Numbered from the stretch's first letter, positions 50,263-59,243 are shown. The stretch: DNA of 64,000 nt from Verrucosispora sp. NA02020 (GCF_013364215.1 NZ_CP054923.1:1612001-1676000); one strand, 5' to 3'. Notes: generated from the letters alone by a model not told the origin. Numbers and translations are program-made.

Positions 50263-51162
50263 GTGCCCCAGACCCGGGTCGCCGTGGTGGGCAGCGCGAA
50301 CATGGACCTGGTCGCCACCGCCCCGGCCCTGCCCCGGCCGGGGGAGACCACGCTCGGCACCGACTTCGTCACGGTGCCCGGCGGCAAGGGGGCGAACCAG
50401 GCCATCGCCGCCGCCCGCGCGGGTGCCGCCAGCACCTTCCTCGGCGCGATCGGTTCCGACTCGTTCGGGGTGACCCTGCGGGCCCGGATCGCCGCCGCCG
50501 GGGTCGACACCAGCCACCTCCGCACCAGTTACGGCGCCTCCGGGGTGGCCCTGGTCATGGTCAACGCCGCGGGCGAGAACGCGATCCTGGTGACGCCGGG
50601 CGCGAACGGCTCGATGACCGCGCTCACCGAGGGCGAACTGGCCGCCGTACGGGACGCGGACGTGCTGGTCGCCCAGTTGGAGATCCCGGTGGAGACGGTG
50701 ACCGAGGCGGCGGTGGCCGCCCGGGCGGCCGGCACCCGGGTGGTGCTCAACGCCGCGCCGGCCGTTCCGTTGCCGCCGGACCTGCTGGCCGCCGTGGACC
50801 TGCTGGTGGTCAACGAGAACGAGGCGCAGACGTACACCGGTCGGGGCCGGGACGAGCCGCAGGCGCTGCTCGACCTGGTGCCCCGGGCGGTGCTCACCCT
50901 CGGCGCGCAGGGCGCCTGGTACGGCGACCGGGACGGTGTCGCCGCGCACGTGCCCGCCGTACCGGTGGACACGGTGGACTCGACGGCCGCCGGGGACGCG
51001 TTCACGGCCGCGCTCGCGGTGGCCTGGGGCGAGGGCCGGGACCTGGTCGACGCGGTCCGCTGGGCGGCGGCGGCCGGCGCGGCCTGCGTCCGTCGGCTCG
51101 GCGCGAGCGTGTCGCTGCCGCACCGGGCCGACATCGACCAGCTCTACGTCCCGGCACCCTGA
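50263..51162 (+). CDS. rbsK: ribokinase
   Basis: Protein of 299 aa from GTG with GGAGG 9 nt upstream. PfkB family: N-terminal VAVVGSANMDLV, substrate motif VPGGKGANQAIAAARAG, ATP-site VVNENEAQTY, and DSTAAGDAFTAALAVAW with the catalytic Asp and anion hole. It phosphorylates ribose to ribose-5-phosphate in the cytoplasm. The rest of the ribose uptake operon is not next to it. Its 3' end overlaps the convergent GlxA-like regulator gene by 19 nt. Confidence 0.93.
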   Translation: MPQTRVAVVGSANMDLVATAPALPRPGETTLGTDFVTVPGGKGANQAIAAARAGAASTFLGAIGSDSFGVTLRARIAAAGVDTSHLRTSYGASGVALVMVNAAGENAILVTPGANGSMTALTEGELAAVRDADVLVAQLEIPVETVTEAAVAARAAGTRVVLNAAPAVPLPPDLLAAVDLLVVNENEAQTYTGRGRDEPQALLDLVPRAVLTLGAQGAWYGDRDGVAAHVPAVPVDTVDSTAAGDAFTAALAVAWGEGRDLVDAVRWAAAAGAACVRRLGASVSLPHRADIDQLYVPAP

Positions 51163-52172
51163 CCGGGACGGCCGGTCGGGCGTCCGCCGCCGTGTCCCGG
51201 TGCGGTGTCGGCGTCGGTGCGGAACGCCCGGCGGTACGCCGACGGTGAGGTCCGCATCGCCCGGGCGAAGTGGTGGCGGTAGGTGACCGACGTGTCGAAG
51301 CCGACCGCGGCGGCGATCTCCGTGACCGGTGCGTCGCTCGTCTCCAGCAGCGCCAGGCTGGCCCGGATCCGCTGGTCGATCAGCCACCGGATCGGGCTGG
51401 TGCCGGTGGCACGGGCGAAGTGCCGCAGGTAGGTGCGCGGTGACATGTGCGCCTGCCGGGCCAGCGTCGCCACCGTCAGCGGTGCGGGCAGGTGCGCCAA
51501 CGCCCAGGCGAGGCTGCCGGCGATCCGGTCGTCGTCCGGGCCGGTGGTCACCGGGGCCTCGATGAACTGCGCCTGACCGCCGTCGCGGTGCGGCGGGATC
51601 ACCAGCCGCCGGGCCACCGCGTTGGCCACCGCCACCCCGTGGTCCCGCCGGACCAGGTGCACGCAGAGGTCCAGACCGGCGGCGCTGCCCGCGCTGGTGA
51701 GCACGTCACCGTCGTCGAGGTACAGCACGTCGGGATCCACCGTCACCTGCGGGTAGCGGCGGGCCAGCAGGTCGGCGTACCGCCAGTGGGTGGTGGCCCG
51801 GCGCCCGTCGAGCAGGCCGGCGCCGGCCAGCGCGAACGCGCCGGAACAGAGGGAGACGAGCCGGGCGCCGCCCCGGTGCGCCCGGCGCAGGGCGGCCACC
51901 AGTTCGGGTGACGGCGTGCCGTGCACGTCGGGCACCCCGGGCACGATCACCGTCCCGGCGGCGGCCAGGTCGTCCAGGCCGTACGGGCTGTGCAGGCCGG
52001 CGCCGCCGACCAGCGGCACCGGGCCGGGCCGTTCGGCGCAGAGCCGCAGCGTGTACCAGGGCACGCCCAGCTCGGGCCGGGGCAGACCGAAGACCTCGGT
52101 GACGAATCCGGTCTCGAAGACCGACATCCCCGGGTACGCGAGCACGGCGACGGTGCGGTCCGCCGGAGTCAT
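51144..52172 (-). CDS. GlxA-family (DJ-1/PfpI plus AraC) transcriptional regulator
   Basis: Protein of 342 aa. The N-terminal DJ-1/PfpI-like domain (to about 175) contains SLCSGAFALAGAGLLDGRRA and THWRYADLLA. The C-terminal AraC domain has two HTHs (about 230-325): LARQAHMSPRTYLRHFARAT and EIAAAVGFDTSVTYRHHFAR. The tail is Gly/Arg-rich. Members react to small molecules, often carnitine or other metabolites. Divergent from a rhodanese-like gene 70 nt away, the best candidate for its target. Confidence 0.92.
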   Translation of the reverse strand: MTPADRTVAVLAYPGMSVFETGFVTEVFGLPRPELGVPWYTLRLCAERPGPVPLVGGAGLHSPYGLDDLAAAGTVIVPGVPDVHGTPSPELVAALRRAHRGGARLVSLCSGAFALAGAGLLDGRRATTHWRYADLLARRYPQVTVDPDVLYLDDGDVLTSAGSAAGLDLCVHLVRRDHGVAVANAVARRLVIPPHRDGGQAQFIEAPVTTGPDDDRIAGSLAWALAHLPAPLTVATLARQAHMSPRTYLRHFARATGTSPIRWLIDQRIRASLALLETSDAPVTEIAAAVGFDTSVTYRHHFARAMRTSPSAYRRAFRTDADTAPGHGGGRPTGRPGQGAGT

Positions 52173-52242
52173 GGCGGGATGTTAGCGCAGTACGGCGGCA
52201 GCGCCACTCGTCGTCGACGGCGTACCGGCCGAGGATCGGTGC

Positions 52243-52698
52243 ATGTCACGTGTTTTCGCGGTGCCGGCCGCCACGCCGGAGGCCGCCGTCACCCAGTTCC
52301 TGGACCGGCTCCGGTTCGAGACCGACGTCGCCGACGTGCACGCCGACCTGACCGCCGGGGTGCCCGATCTGGTGGTGGTCGACTCCCGGAGCGACGACGC
52401 CTGGGAGCAGGGGCATCTGCCCGACGCCCTGCACCTGCCCACCGCGCGGATCGCCACGGAGGCGGCGGTGACGGTGCCACCCGGAGCGCGGGTGGTGACG
52501 TACTGCTGGGGTCCCGGTTGTGACGGCGCCACCCGGGCGGCGCTGGAGTTCGCCCGGCTCGGCTATCCGGTCAAGGAGATGCGCGGCGGGTACGAGTACT
52601 GGGCGCGGGAGGGCCTGCCGGTGGTGACCGGGACCGGGATCACCCAGCGACCGGTGGACGAGCTGACCGCGCCGCGCCGCGCCGCCTGCGGCTGCTGA
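52243..52698 (+). CDS. rhodanese-like sulfurtransferase
   Basis: Protein of 151 aa, single domain. LVVVDSRSDDAWEQGHLPDA is the CH2A/N-terminal signature; the active-site loop is YCWGPGCDGATRAALEFA, where the first Cys is catalytic, and GYPVKEMRGGYEYWARE is the CH2B region. The C-terminus adds CGC, a possible metal or redox pair. It transfers sulfane sulfur in the cytoplasm. Divergent from the GlxA-like regulator, which suggests control by it. Confidence 0.9.
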   Translation: MSRVFAVPAATPEAAVTQFLDRLRFETDVADVHADLTAGVPDLVVVDSRSDDAWEQGHLPDALHLPTARIATEAAVTVPPGARVVTYCWGPGCDGATRAALEFARLGYPVKEMRGGYEYWAREGLPVVTGTGITQRPVDELTAPRRAACGC

Positions 52699-52778
52699 CC
52701 GTCCTCCGGCCACCGCCCGCGACCGCCGGCTGTCTCCCCGGGGGCGCGGGCGGCGGACCGGCACCGCGTCGGGTGGTG

Positions 52779-53597
52779 TCAGCCGGCGTCGTCGCTCAGC
52801 TTCTCGCCCCGTCGTCGCAGCATGCCCAGGCCGGGGATGCCGGCCACGGCGAGCTTGAGGTCCCGGGTGACGTCGAGCAGGTCGTGCAGGTCCGGACCGA
52901 CCCGGTCCAGCGTGGCCAGGATCGGCAGCACGTCCGAGGTGAGGTGTTCCCGGAGCCTCGGCAACTCGTCGACCAGGCGTACGGCGGCGGTGACCTCCTC
53001 CTCGCTGAGCTGCTCGACGAAGTGGTTGGCCATCGGGGCGGCCCGGCGCAGCGCCGGCTCGTACGCGGCCAGCAGCTCGGCCGCCGTCGCCGCCGCCTCG
53101 GCCGCCGCGCCCACCGTGCCGGCGGCCCGGCCGGTCACCGACGTCGCCGTGTCGACCACGCCCTCGGCCGTGCGGGTCACCCGCTCGGCGCCGGCCACCA
53201 CGGTGGCGGCGGCCGTCGACACCTGCTCGGCGGTGGCCACCACGGTGGCGGCGGCCGCCGACACCCGCTCGGCCTCACCGATCACCCCGGCCGCCGTGGC
53301 GGTCAGCTCGCTCGCCTGCCGCACGGCGGTGGTGGCCGCCGCGCTGATCACCGCCACCTCGCGGACGGCCACGTCGGCGTCGGTGAGCATCTGGTCGGTG
53401 CGGTCCAGGGTCTGCTCGACCCGGTCCACCACACCCTCGATCCGGTCCACCACGCCGTTGATCCGGTTCAGCAGCTCCTCCACGCCGTCCAGCACCGCGA
53501 ACGCGCGGGTCGGGACCGCCGCGAACGACGCGGCCTGGTCGAGGGCGGATCGGGTGAGACCGACGACCGAGGTCGGCCGGGGAAGGGGGATCGCCAT
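52779..53597 (-). CDS. Ala/Val-rich helical repeat protein, unknown
   Basis: Protein of 272 aa, predicted almost fully helical, without a membrane segment. Residues about 45-70 form a coiled coil with heptads (INGVVDRIEGVVDRVEQTLD). The middle contains 15-residue repeats AERVSAAAATVVATA / EQVSTAAATVVAGA / ERVTRTAEGVVDTA, mirrored in near-identical 45-nt DNA repeats at about 53140-53280. The C-terminus is a separate helical part (LREHLTSDVLPILATLDRVG). This could be a scaffold or phasin-like filament protein; no known family is recognised. Confidence 0.72.
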   Translation of the reverse strand: MAIPLPRPTSVVGLTRSALDQAASFAAVPTRAFAVLDGVEELLNRINGVVDRIEGVVDRVEQTLDRTDQMLTDADVAVREVAVISAAATTAVRQASELTATAAGVIGEAERVSAAAATVVATAEQVSTAAATVVAGAERVTRTAEGVVDTATSVTGRAAGTVGAAAEAAATAAELLAAYEPALRRAAPMANHFVEQLSEEEVTAAVRLVDELPRLREHLTSDVLPILATLDRVGPDLHDLLDVTRDLKLAVAGIPGLGMLRRRGEKLSDDAG

Positions 53598-53645
53598 GCC
53601 GTCAAGTGTGCGCCGCCCCGGCCAGCGGCACCGGGCGGCCGGTCG

Positions 53646-54125
53646 TCAGTGGTCTCCCTGCTGCTCGACGGCGCGTTGCACCGCCCGGTAGATCTGCCCG
53701 AACCGCAGCGCGTCGGGCGTGCGCAGCACCATCACCTCCTGACCCCGGTACTGCACCCACAGCTCGTTGACCCGGTTCCCACGCTCGTACGAGCGGTCCA
53801 GCCAGCCGAGCGGGATCTCCAGGAACGGCACCAGCGCCAGCGCGACGACCACGCAGGCGACGAAGACGATCAGCGCGGGCATCCACTCGCCCCGGTCCGA
53901 GGCGGACCAGGCCAGCGAGATCACGCAGATCAGCCCGATCAGCGGGGGCAGGGAGAGCAGCAGGACCAGGACGCCCCGGCCGAGCACCCGCCCCCGTACG
54001 GCGAGGGTGGTCTGTCCCTTGGCGTGCCAGACGTAGGTCACTTCGGTCAGCGGGATGACGTGTCCTGCGGCCCGGATCGACTCCGACGTCACCTGCACCG
54101 TGTCGTCCCGGTAATAGAGCGCCAT
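53646..54125 (-). CDS. DUF6232 family membrane protein, copy 1
   Basis: Protein of 159 aa from ATG 54125 (a GTG directly before it is possible). A short N-terminal domain, LYYRDDTVQVTSESIRAAGH, two membrane helices in the middle (about 50-70 and 80-102), then YERGNRVNELWVQYRGQEVM and TPDALRFGQIYRAVQRAVE. The same order and the final motif occur in the gene upstream, so these are tandem paralogues. Function of DUF6232 is unknown; it is frequent in Micromonosporaceae. Confidence 0.82.
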   Translation of the reverse strand: MALYYRDDTVQVTSESIRAAGHVIPLTEVTYVWHAKGQTTLAVRGRVLGRGVLVLLLSLPPLIGLICVISLAWSASDRGEWMPALIVFVACVVVALALVPFLEIPLGWLDRSYERGNRVNELWVQYRGQEVMVLRTPDALRFGQIYRAVQRAVEQQGDH

Positions 54126-54203
54126 CACTAAGCCTAACCACCTCCGGGCGTTCCGTGTCTGTCACGCGGAGGTCAGCGTCGCCTCATGCGGAGGTCGGCC
54201 CGG

Positions 54204-54683
54204 TCAACGACGGCGGGGCGGGCGGGCCGGTTCGTTCGCCTCCATGGCCCGTTGCACGGCGCGGTAGATCTGCCCGAAGCGCAGCGCGTCCGGGGTCTGG
54301 AGCAGCCGGACGGGGTGTCCCCGCCAGCGGATCCACACCTCCCGCTGGCGGCTGCCCCGGGCGTACGAGCGGTCGAAGTACTCGAAGAGCTGGTCGGCGA
54401 TGGGCCCGGCGGCCAGGCCGATCAGCACCGAGGTGCCGATGATGGCGACGGTGACGGTCGGCGACCGGTCGAGCCAGATGCCGATGACGATGCCGATGAC
54501 GGCGAAGACCAGCGGGACGATCATCGCCGCGCCGAGGGCGCCACGTCCGGCCAGCACCCGCCAGGACAGGGTGCCCCGGTGGTGCCAGAGCTCGCTGATC
54601 TCGGTCAGCGGGTACGAGTCACCGTCGACGGTGACGGCGCGTGAGGTGACCTGTACGGACCTGTCGTCGTAGTACGTGACCAT
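54204..54683 (-). CDS. DUF6232 family membrane protein, copy 2
   Basis: Protein of 159 aa, same layout as its neighbour: VTYYDDRSVQVTSRAVTVDG, two central helices (about 50-68 and 78-97), YARGSRQREVWIRWRGHPVR and TPDALRFGQIYRAVQRAME. The motif RFGQIYRAVQRA is exact in both copies, while the membrane segments have diverged, so the duplication is old. A basic tail RPPRRR ends it. Divergent from the enoyl-CoA hydratase gene. Confidence 0.82.
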   Translation of the reverse strand: MVTYYDDRSVQVTSRAVTVDGDSYPLTEISELWHHRGTLSWRVLAGRGALGAAMIVPLVFAVIGIVIGIWLDRSPTVTVAIIGTSVLIGLAAGPIADQLFEYFDRSYARGSRQREVWIRWRGHPVRLLQTPDALRFGQIYRAVQRAMEANEPARPPRRR

Positions 54684-54782
54684 CGCGGGAACTCCGGGTG
54701 GTGGGACTGGCGGCCAGACTACGTGTCCGACCAGGTGCGCCGTAAGGTTGGCACGGACTTCAACGAGGAAGTGAGGGTCAGC

Positions 54783-55556
54783 GTGGGTGAGTTCGTGCGG
54801 CTGGAGACCAGGGACGGCATCGGCACCATCCGGTTGGACCGGCCACCGATGAACGCGCTCAACACCCAGGTGCAGGAGGAGTTGCGGGCCGCCGCGTCGG
54901 CCGCCACCACCGACCCCGAGGTCCGCGCGGTCATCGTGTACGGCGGGGAGAAGGTGTTCGCGGCCGGTGCGGACATCAAGGAGATGGCCGACATGTCCTA
55001 CGTGGACATGTCCGAGCGGGCGGCCGACCTGTCCAGCGCGCTCGGCGCGATCGCCCGGATCCCCAAGCCGGTGGTGGCCGCGATCACCGGGTACGCCCTC
55101 GGTGGCGGCTGCGAGCTGGCGCTGGCCTGTGACTGGCGGGTGGTGGCCGAGGACGCCAAGCTCGGCCAGCCCGAGATCAAGCTCGGCATCATCCCCGGTG
55201 CCGGCGGCACCCAGCGGCTGGCCCGGCTGATCGGGCCGGCACGTGCCAAGGATCTGATCATGTCCGGTCGGATGGTGGACGCGCAGGAGGCGCTGCGGAT
55301 CGGTCTGGCCGACCGGGTCGCGCCGGCCGGCGAGGTCTACGACGCGGCGGTGGCGCTGGTGCAGCCGTACCTGCGCGGCCCGGTGCAGGCGCTGCGGGCG
55401 GCGAAGCTCGCCGTGGACGGCGGCCTGGACATGGACCTGAACTCCGCCCTGGCCTGGGAGAGTCAGCTCTTCGCGGCGCTGTTCGCCACCGACGACCGGC
55501 GGGAGGGTATGGCGGCGTTCGTGGCGAAGCGGAAGCCGGACTTCACCGGTCGATGA
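54783..55556 (+). CDS. enoyl-CoA hydratase/isomerase
   Basis: GTG at 54783 gives 257 aa; an in-frame GTG four codons upstream is possible. Crotonase fold: VFAAGADIKEMADMSY (oxyanion hole), PKPVVAAITGYALGGGCELA with the catalytic Glu region, and GQPEIKLGIIPGAGGTQRL with the second catalytic Glu. Length and motifs match short-chain enoyl-CoA hydratases of beta-oxidation (FadB2/EchA-type). It hydrates trans-2-enoyl-CoA. The ThDP enzyme starts 67 nt downstream. Confidence 0.93.
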   Translation: MGEFVRLETRDGIGTIRLDRPPMNALNTQVQEELRAAASAATTDPEVRAVIVYGGEKVFAAGADIKEMADMSYVDMSERAADLSSALGAIARIPKPVVAAITGYALGGGCELALACDWRVVAEDAKLGQPEIKLGIIPGAGGTQRLARLIGPARAKDLIMSGRMVDAQEALRIGLADRVAPAGEVYDAAVALVQPYLRGPVQALRAAKLAVDGGLDMDLNSALAWESQLFAALFATDDRREGMAAFVAKRKPDFTGR

Positions 55557-55623
55557 AGATGGTTCACATTCCAGCTACCGGCCAGTAGCGTGTGACTCCG
55601 GTCGCCGACGAGAAGGAGCGGGA

Positions 55624-57246
55624 ATGACGGAGCGGATCGAGGGGCACGGCGGGGAACTCGCACTCGCGGCGCTGCGCGCGTACGGGGTGCGGGAGATGTT
55701 CACCCTCTCCGGCGGGCACGTGTTCCCGCTCTACGACGCCGCGTACAAGTCCGACTTCCCGATCTACGACGTGCGGCACGAGCAGTCCGCCGTCTTCGCC
55801 GCCGAGGCGGTGGCGAAGCTCCAGCGTCGCCCCGGCCTGGCCGTACTCACCGCCGGACCGGGCGTGACCAACGGTGTGTCCGGCCTGACCAGCGCGTACT
55901 TCAACGCCTCGCCGGTGCTGGTGATGGGCGGCCGGGCCCCGCAGTTCCGCTGGGGCTCGGGCAGCCTCCAGGAGATGGACCACCTGCCGCTGGTCGCCCC
56001 GGTCACCAAGCACGCCGAGACGGTGTTCACCGCCGACGACATCCCCCGGGCCGTCGCCGCCGCACTGCGCACCGCGCTCGCCCCGCACCGGGGGCCGGTC
56101 TTCCTCGACTTCCCGCTGGAGGCGATCTTCTCGGTGGGCGACGCCGAGCTGCCGACGGCGACGGGCGTCGAGCCGGTCGAGGCCGACCCCGACGAGGTGG
56201 CCGCCGCCGCGCGGCTGATCGCCGGTGCGGCCCGTCCGGTCATCGTCGCCGGTTCCGACGTGTACGCCGGTGACGCCGTGGACGCGCTGCGCGCCGCCGC
56301 CGAGGCGCTCACCGTGCCGGTCTTCACCAACGGCATGGGTCGGGGCGCCCTGCCGCCGGAGCATCCGCTGGCCTTCGCCAAGGCCCGCCGGGTCGCGCTC
56401 TCCGGCGCCGACGTGGTCGTGGTGGTCGGCACCCCGCTGGACTTCCGGCTCTCCTTCGGTGACTTCGGGGACGCCCAGGTGGTGCACGTGGTGGACGCGC
56501 CGAGCCAGCGCGCCTCGCACGTCGAGACGGCCGTCGCTCCCGCCGGTGACCTGCGGGCCGTGCTCACCGCCTTCGCCGAGTACACCGGCGACCGGGCCGA
56601 CCACGCGGACTGGGTGGCGCAGTTGCGCACCGCCGAGGACGCCGCCAAGGCCCGCGACGCCGAGGAGATGGCCGCCGAGACGGACCCGATCCGGCCCGCC
56701 CGTGTCTACGGGGAACTGCGCAGGGTCCTCGCCCGCGACGCGGTCACCATCGGCGACGGCGGCGACTTCGTCTCGTACGCCGGGCGCTACCTGGAGCCGG
56801 CCCAGCCCGGCACCTGGCTCGACCCGGGCCCGTACGGCTGCCTCGGCACCGGCATGGGTTACGCGATGGGGGCCCGGATCACCCACCCGGACCGGCAGGT
56901 CTGCGTGCTGATGGGCGACGGCGCGGCCGGCTTCTCGCTGATGGACGTCGAGTCCCTGGTCCGGCAGAAGCTGCCGGTGGTGATCGTGGTCGGCAACAAC
57001 GGCATCTGGGGTCTGGAGAAGCACCCGATGCGGGCCATGTACGGCTACGACGTCGCCGCCGACCTCCAGCCCGAGCTGCGGTACGACCACGTGGTGAGCG
57101 CGCTCGGTGGGGCGGGGGAGACGGTCGCCAAGGCGGCCGACCTGGGTCCGGCCCTGGCGCGGGCGTTCGACGCGGGAGTGCCGTACCTGGTCAACGTGCT
57201 CACCGACCCGGCCGACGCGTACCCCCGCTCCTCGAACCTGGCGTGA
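55624..57246 (+). CDS. thiamine-diphosphate-dependent enzyme, acetolactate synthase large-subunit-like
   Basis: Protein of 540 aa, ATG behind GGAGCGG. The PYR domain has the ThDP-activating Glu53 in VRHEQSAVFAAEAVAK; the middle domain is the usual cofactor-binding Rossmann unit; the PP domain has GDGAAGFSLMDVESLVRQ about residue 434 and NN about 26 residues later, the metal/ThDP motif. IlvB-like by general pattern, but no small regulatory subunit follows and the FAD-region contacts are not obvious, so the reaction could also be another ThDP decarboxylation. Terminated by an 11-bp stem. Confidence 0.87.
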   Translation: MTERIEGHGGELALAALRAYGVREMFTLSGGHVFPLYDAAYKSDFPIYDVRHEQSAVFAAEAVAKLQRRPGLAVLTAGPGVTNGVSGLTSAYFNASPVLVMGGRAPQFRWGSGSLQEMDHLPLVAPVTKHAETVFTADDIPRAVAAALRTALAPHRGPVFLDFPLEAIFSVGDAELPTATGVEPVEADPDEVAAAARLIAGAARPVIVAGSDVYAGDAVDALRAAAEALTVPVFTNGMGRGALPPEHPLAFAKARRVALSGADVVVVVGTPLDFRLSFGDFGDAQVVHVVDAPSQRASHVETAVAPAGDLRAVLTAFAEYTGDRADHADWVAQLRTAEDAAKARDAEEMAAETDPIRPARVYGELRRVLARDAVTIGDGGDFVSYAGRYLEPAQPGTWLDPGPYGCLGTGMGYAMGARITHPDRQVCVLMGDGAAGFSLMDVESLVRQKLPVVIVVGNNGIWGLEKHPMRAMYGYDVAADLQPELRYDHVVSALGGAGETVAKAADLGPALARAFDAGVPYLVNVLTDPADAYPRSSNLA

Positions 57247-57253
57247 GCGCGGC

Positions 57254-57289
57254 ACCCCGCCCCGGCCGGTTCACACCTCGGGGCGGGGT
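57254..57289 (+). terminator. terminator of the ThDP-enzyme gene
   Basis: ACCCCGCCCCG (57254-57264) and CGGGGCGGGGT (57279-57289) form a perfect 11-bp stem with a 14-nt loop, 8 nt after the stop; it overlaps the 3' end of the convergent gene. Confidence 0.7.
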
Positions 57290-57684
57290 TCCTCGCGCGG
57301 CGGGTCGCCCTCGCGTCGGCGCAGGTCGTCCTCGCGCCGCCGCAGGTCCTCCTCCCAGCGCTGGAAGAGTTCCTGGTCCTCCTTGCGGGACCGCTCCTGG
57401 ATCGAGCGCAGGAACTCGGGGTCGTCGTCCGGGGCGAGCGGCCGCTGCGGGCCCCGTTCGGTGGGTCGGCCGCCCGTCGAGAACATGCCGCTGTCGGCCT
57501 TGCGCTCGCGCCCGGCGACGAACCAGGCGATCGAGCCGATCAGCGGGGCGAAGAGGATCATCAGCACCCAGGCGATCCGGGGTAGGTGACGGATGTCGTC
57601 TTCCTCGGCGGAGAGGCAGCTGATCAGGGCGCAGACGGCGAGGACGACCTGCACCACGAAGAGGAGGATGTACAGCCGGGCCAT
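57271..57684 (-). CDS. PLD-nuclease N-terminal-like membrane protein
   Basis: Protein of 137 aa. Two membrane helices (about 2-24 and 36-58) with a linking CLSAEEDDIRHLPRIAWVLM and WFVAGRER match the PLDc_N family of small membrane proteins found alone or before phospholipase D domains. The rest is a charged, Arg/Glu-rich coiled coil (SIQERSRKEDQELFQRWEED). Here the PLD domain itself is missing. Function unknown; possible membrane scaffold. Confidence 0.8.
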   Translation of the reverse strand: MARLYILLFVVQVVLAVCALISCLSAEEDDIRHLPRIAWVLMILFAPLIGSIAWFVAGRERKADSGMFSTGGRPTERGPQRPLAPDDDPEFLRSIQERSRKEDQELFQRWEEDLRRREDDLRRREGDPPREEPRPEV

Positions 57685-57714
57685 GTACCCATCATGTCCT
57701 ACCCGACGGGATGG

Positions 57715-58017
57715 TCACACCCCGCGCAGCACCAGCAGCACGCCGAGCAGGGCGAATGCGGCCGTCCCCAGCCCGACCAGGGCGAGCGTACGGCCGCCGC
57801 GGGCAGCCGCGCCGACGGTGCTGCTCCGCCGCCAACAGAGCGTGACGACCGCCACCCAGCCGAGCACGGCCAGCGCGGCCGGCAGTGCCCCGGCGGGGCC
57901 GCCGGTGAGGGCGAGCCGGACGGCCAGCAGCACCACCACGGTCATCGCCAGCGCGGTGCGTCGCCAGGCCAACCAGGTCCGTTCGGGTTGCAGTCCGGGG
58001 TCGCGGGTCGCGCTCAT
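57715..58017 (-). CDS. DUF202 membrane protein, copy 2
   Basis: Protein of 100 aa whose ATG overlaps the stop of the preceding DUF202 gene. LQPERTWLAWRRTALAMTVV is the DUF202 opening, and three helices follow (about 22-40, 45-62 and 78-98). The function of DUF202 is unknown. The pair is divergent from the GNAT gene at 58444. Confidence 0.85.
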   Translation of the reverse strand: MSATRDPGLQPERTWLAWRRTALAMTVVVLLAVRLALTGGPAGALPAALAVLGWVAVVTLCWRRSSTVGAAARGGRTLALVGLGTAAFALLGVLLVLRGV

Positions 58018-58403
58018 CGGCCCACCGCACCCACCAGCACCGCCACCGTGAGCAGCAGCGCGCCGAGCGCGACGACCAGGGCGAGCACGGCCGGGAACCG
58101 GGACGCGGGCAGTTCCCTGCCGAGCCGGATGGCGCGTTCGCTGCGCGCCCAGTGGTCCACCGCCCGCAGCGCGACCACGCCGCCGAGCAGCAGCAGCGCC
58201 ACCGAGATCACCTCGCGCAGGTAGGACGCCGGCATCTCCGGCAGGAACTGCGCGGCGGCGAGCCCACCGGCGATCAGTGCCAGCCCGGTACGCAGCCAGG
58301 CCAGGAACGTCCGCTCGTTGGCCAGCGAGAAGCGGTAGTCGGGGGTGTGCCCCACCGACCGCATCTCCTGCGGGTCGAACCAATTCTTGATCAACTGCCA
58401 CAC
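58014..58403 (-). CDS. DUF202 (YidH-like) membrane protein, copy 1
   Basis: GTG at 58403 gives 129 aa; other starts at 58433 and 58445 add residues but have no better ribosome-binding site. After WFDPQEMRSVGHTPDYRF comes SLANERTFLAWLRTGLALIA, the YidH/DUF202 signature, followed by three membrane helices. The family occurs in pairs in many bacteria. Operon with the shorter DUF202 gene by ATGA overlap. Confidence 0.85.
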   Translation of the reverse strand: MWQLIKNWFDPQEMRSVGHTPDYRFSLANERTFLAWLRTGLALIAGGLAAAQFLPEMPASYLREVISVALLLLGGVVALRAVDHWARSERAIRLGRELPASRFPAVLALVVALGALLLTVAVLVGAVGR

Positions 58404-58443
58404 GCAGGTGATTATCCGGTTCCGGTCGGGCATAACTGGAAAC

Positions 58444-59241
58444 ATGACGGATCTTGACGCGATCACGTTGCGCACGGCGTACGACACCCATCTGCGGCCG
58501 GGGCTGCCCGATCCGGTGCCGGACGGGGTCCTGGTGGAGCGGGACGGTCCGGTGTCGCGGGTGTGCGGGCTCGACAGCCGGGGCCTGGTGACCTATCGCG
58601 ATCTCGGCGGTCTGACCGGCATCGAGCTCGACGGGTTGATCGCCCGACAGGTGGCGGCGGCCGTCGAGCGAGGTGAGCCGGTGGAGTGGAAGCTGCACGG
58701 TCACGACGAGCCGGCCGACCTGCCGCAGCGGCTGCGCACGGCCGGGTTCGTCCCGGAGTCGGAGGAGTCCGTGATGGTGGGGCCGGTCGCGCCACTGGCC
58801 TCCGCGTTGCCCGTGGTGCCCGAGGGCGTGCACCTGCGTGAGGTGACCGGTCGCGCGGACCTGGAGCGGATCGCGGAGTTGGAGACGCAACTCTGGGGTG
58901 CGGACCTGTCCGGCCTGGCCGACGGGCTGGCCCGGGAGATCGACGCCGACCCGCAGTCGATCACCGTGGTGGTGGCCGAGGCGGACGGGACGCTGGTCAG
59001 CGCGGGCTGGGTGCGGTATCCGGCGGAGAGCACCTTCGCCACGCTCTGGGGCGGATCGACCCGGCCGGAGTGGCGGCGTCAGGGGATCTACCGGGCGCTG
59101 GTCACCTACCGGGCCCGGTCCGCCGGTCAGCGCGACCGGACGCTGTTGCAGGTCGACGCCGGTGCGGAGAGCCGTCCGCTGTTGGAGCGGCTCGGCCTCG
59201 TCGCGGTCACCACGACCACGCCCTACGTCTACACTCCGTGA
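58444..59241 (+). CDS. GNAT family N-acetyltransferase
   Basis: Protein of 265 aa. N-terminal 115 residues are an extension with DLPQRLRTAGFVPESEESVM, recalling the double-domain mycothiol-type GNATs. The C-terminal GNAT domain has ITVVVAEADGTLVSAGWVRY and GSTRPEWRRQGIYRALVTYR, with acetyl-CoA loop R-x-x-G-I-Y, and LLQVDAGAESRPLLERLGL. Substrate unknown. The stop shares a base with a GTG, and the next gene begins within 3 nt. Confidence 0.85.
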   Translation: MTDLDAITLRTAYDTHLRPGLPDPVPDGVLVERDGPVSRVCGLDSRGLVTYRDLGGLTGIELDGLIARQVAAAVERGEPVEWKLHGHDEPADLPQRLRTAGFVPESEESVMVGPVAPLASALPVVPEGVHLREVTGRADLERIAELETQLWGADLSGLADGLAREIDADPQSITVVVAEADGTLVSAGWVRYPAESTFATLWGGSTRPEWRRQGIYRALVTYRARSAGQRDRTLLQVDAGAESRPLLERLGLVAVTTTTPYVYTP

Positions 59242-59243
59242 TC

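Noticed and set aside
55564..57255. 563-codon open frame on the minus strand opposite the ThDP-enzyme gene
   Set aside because: No domain, no ribosome-binding site; the plus-strand gene has all ThDP motifs.
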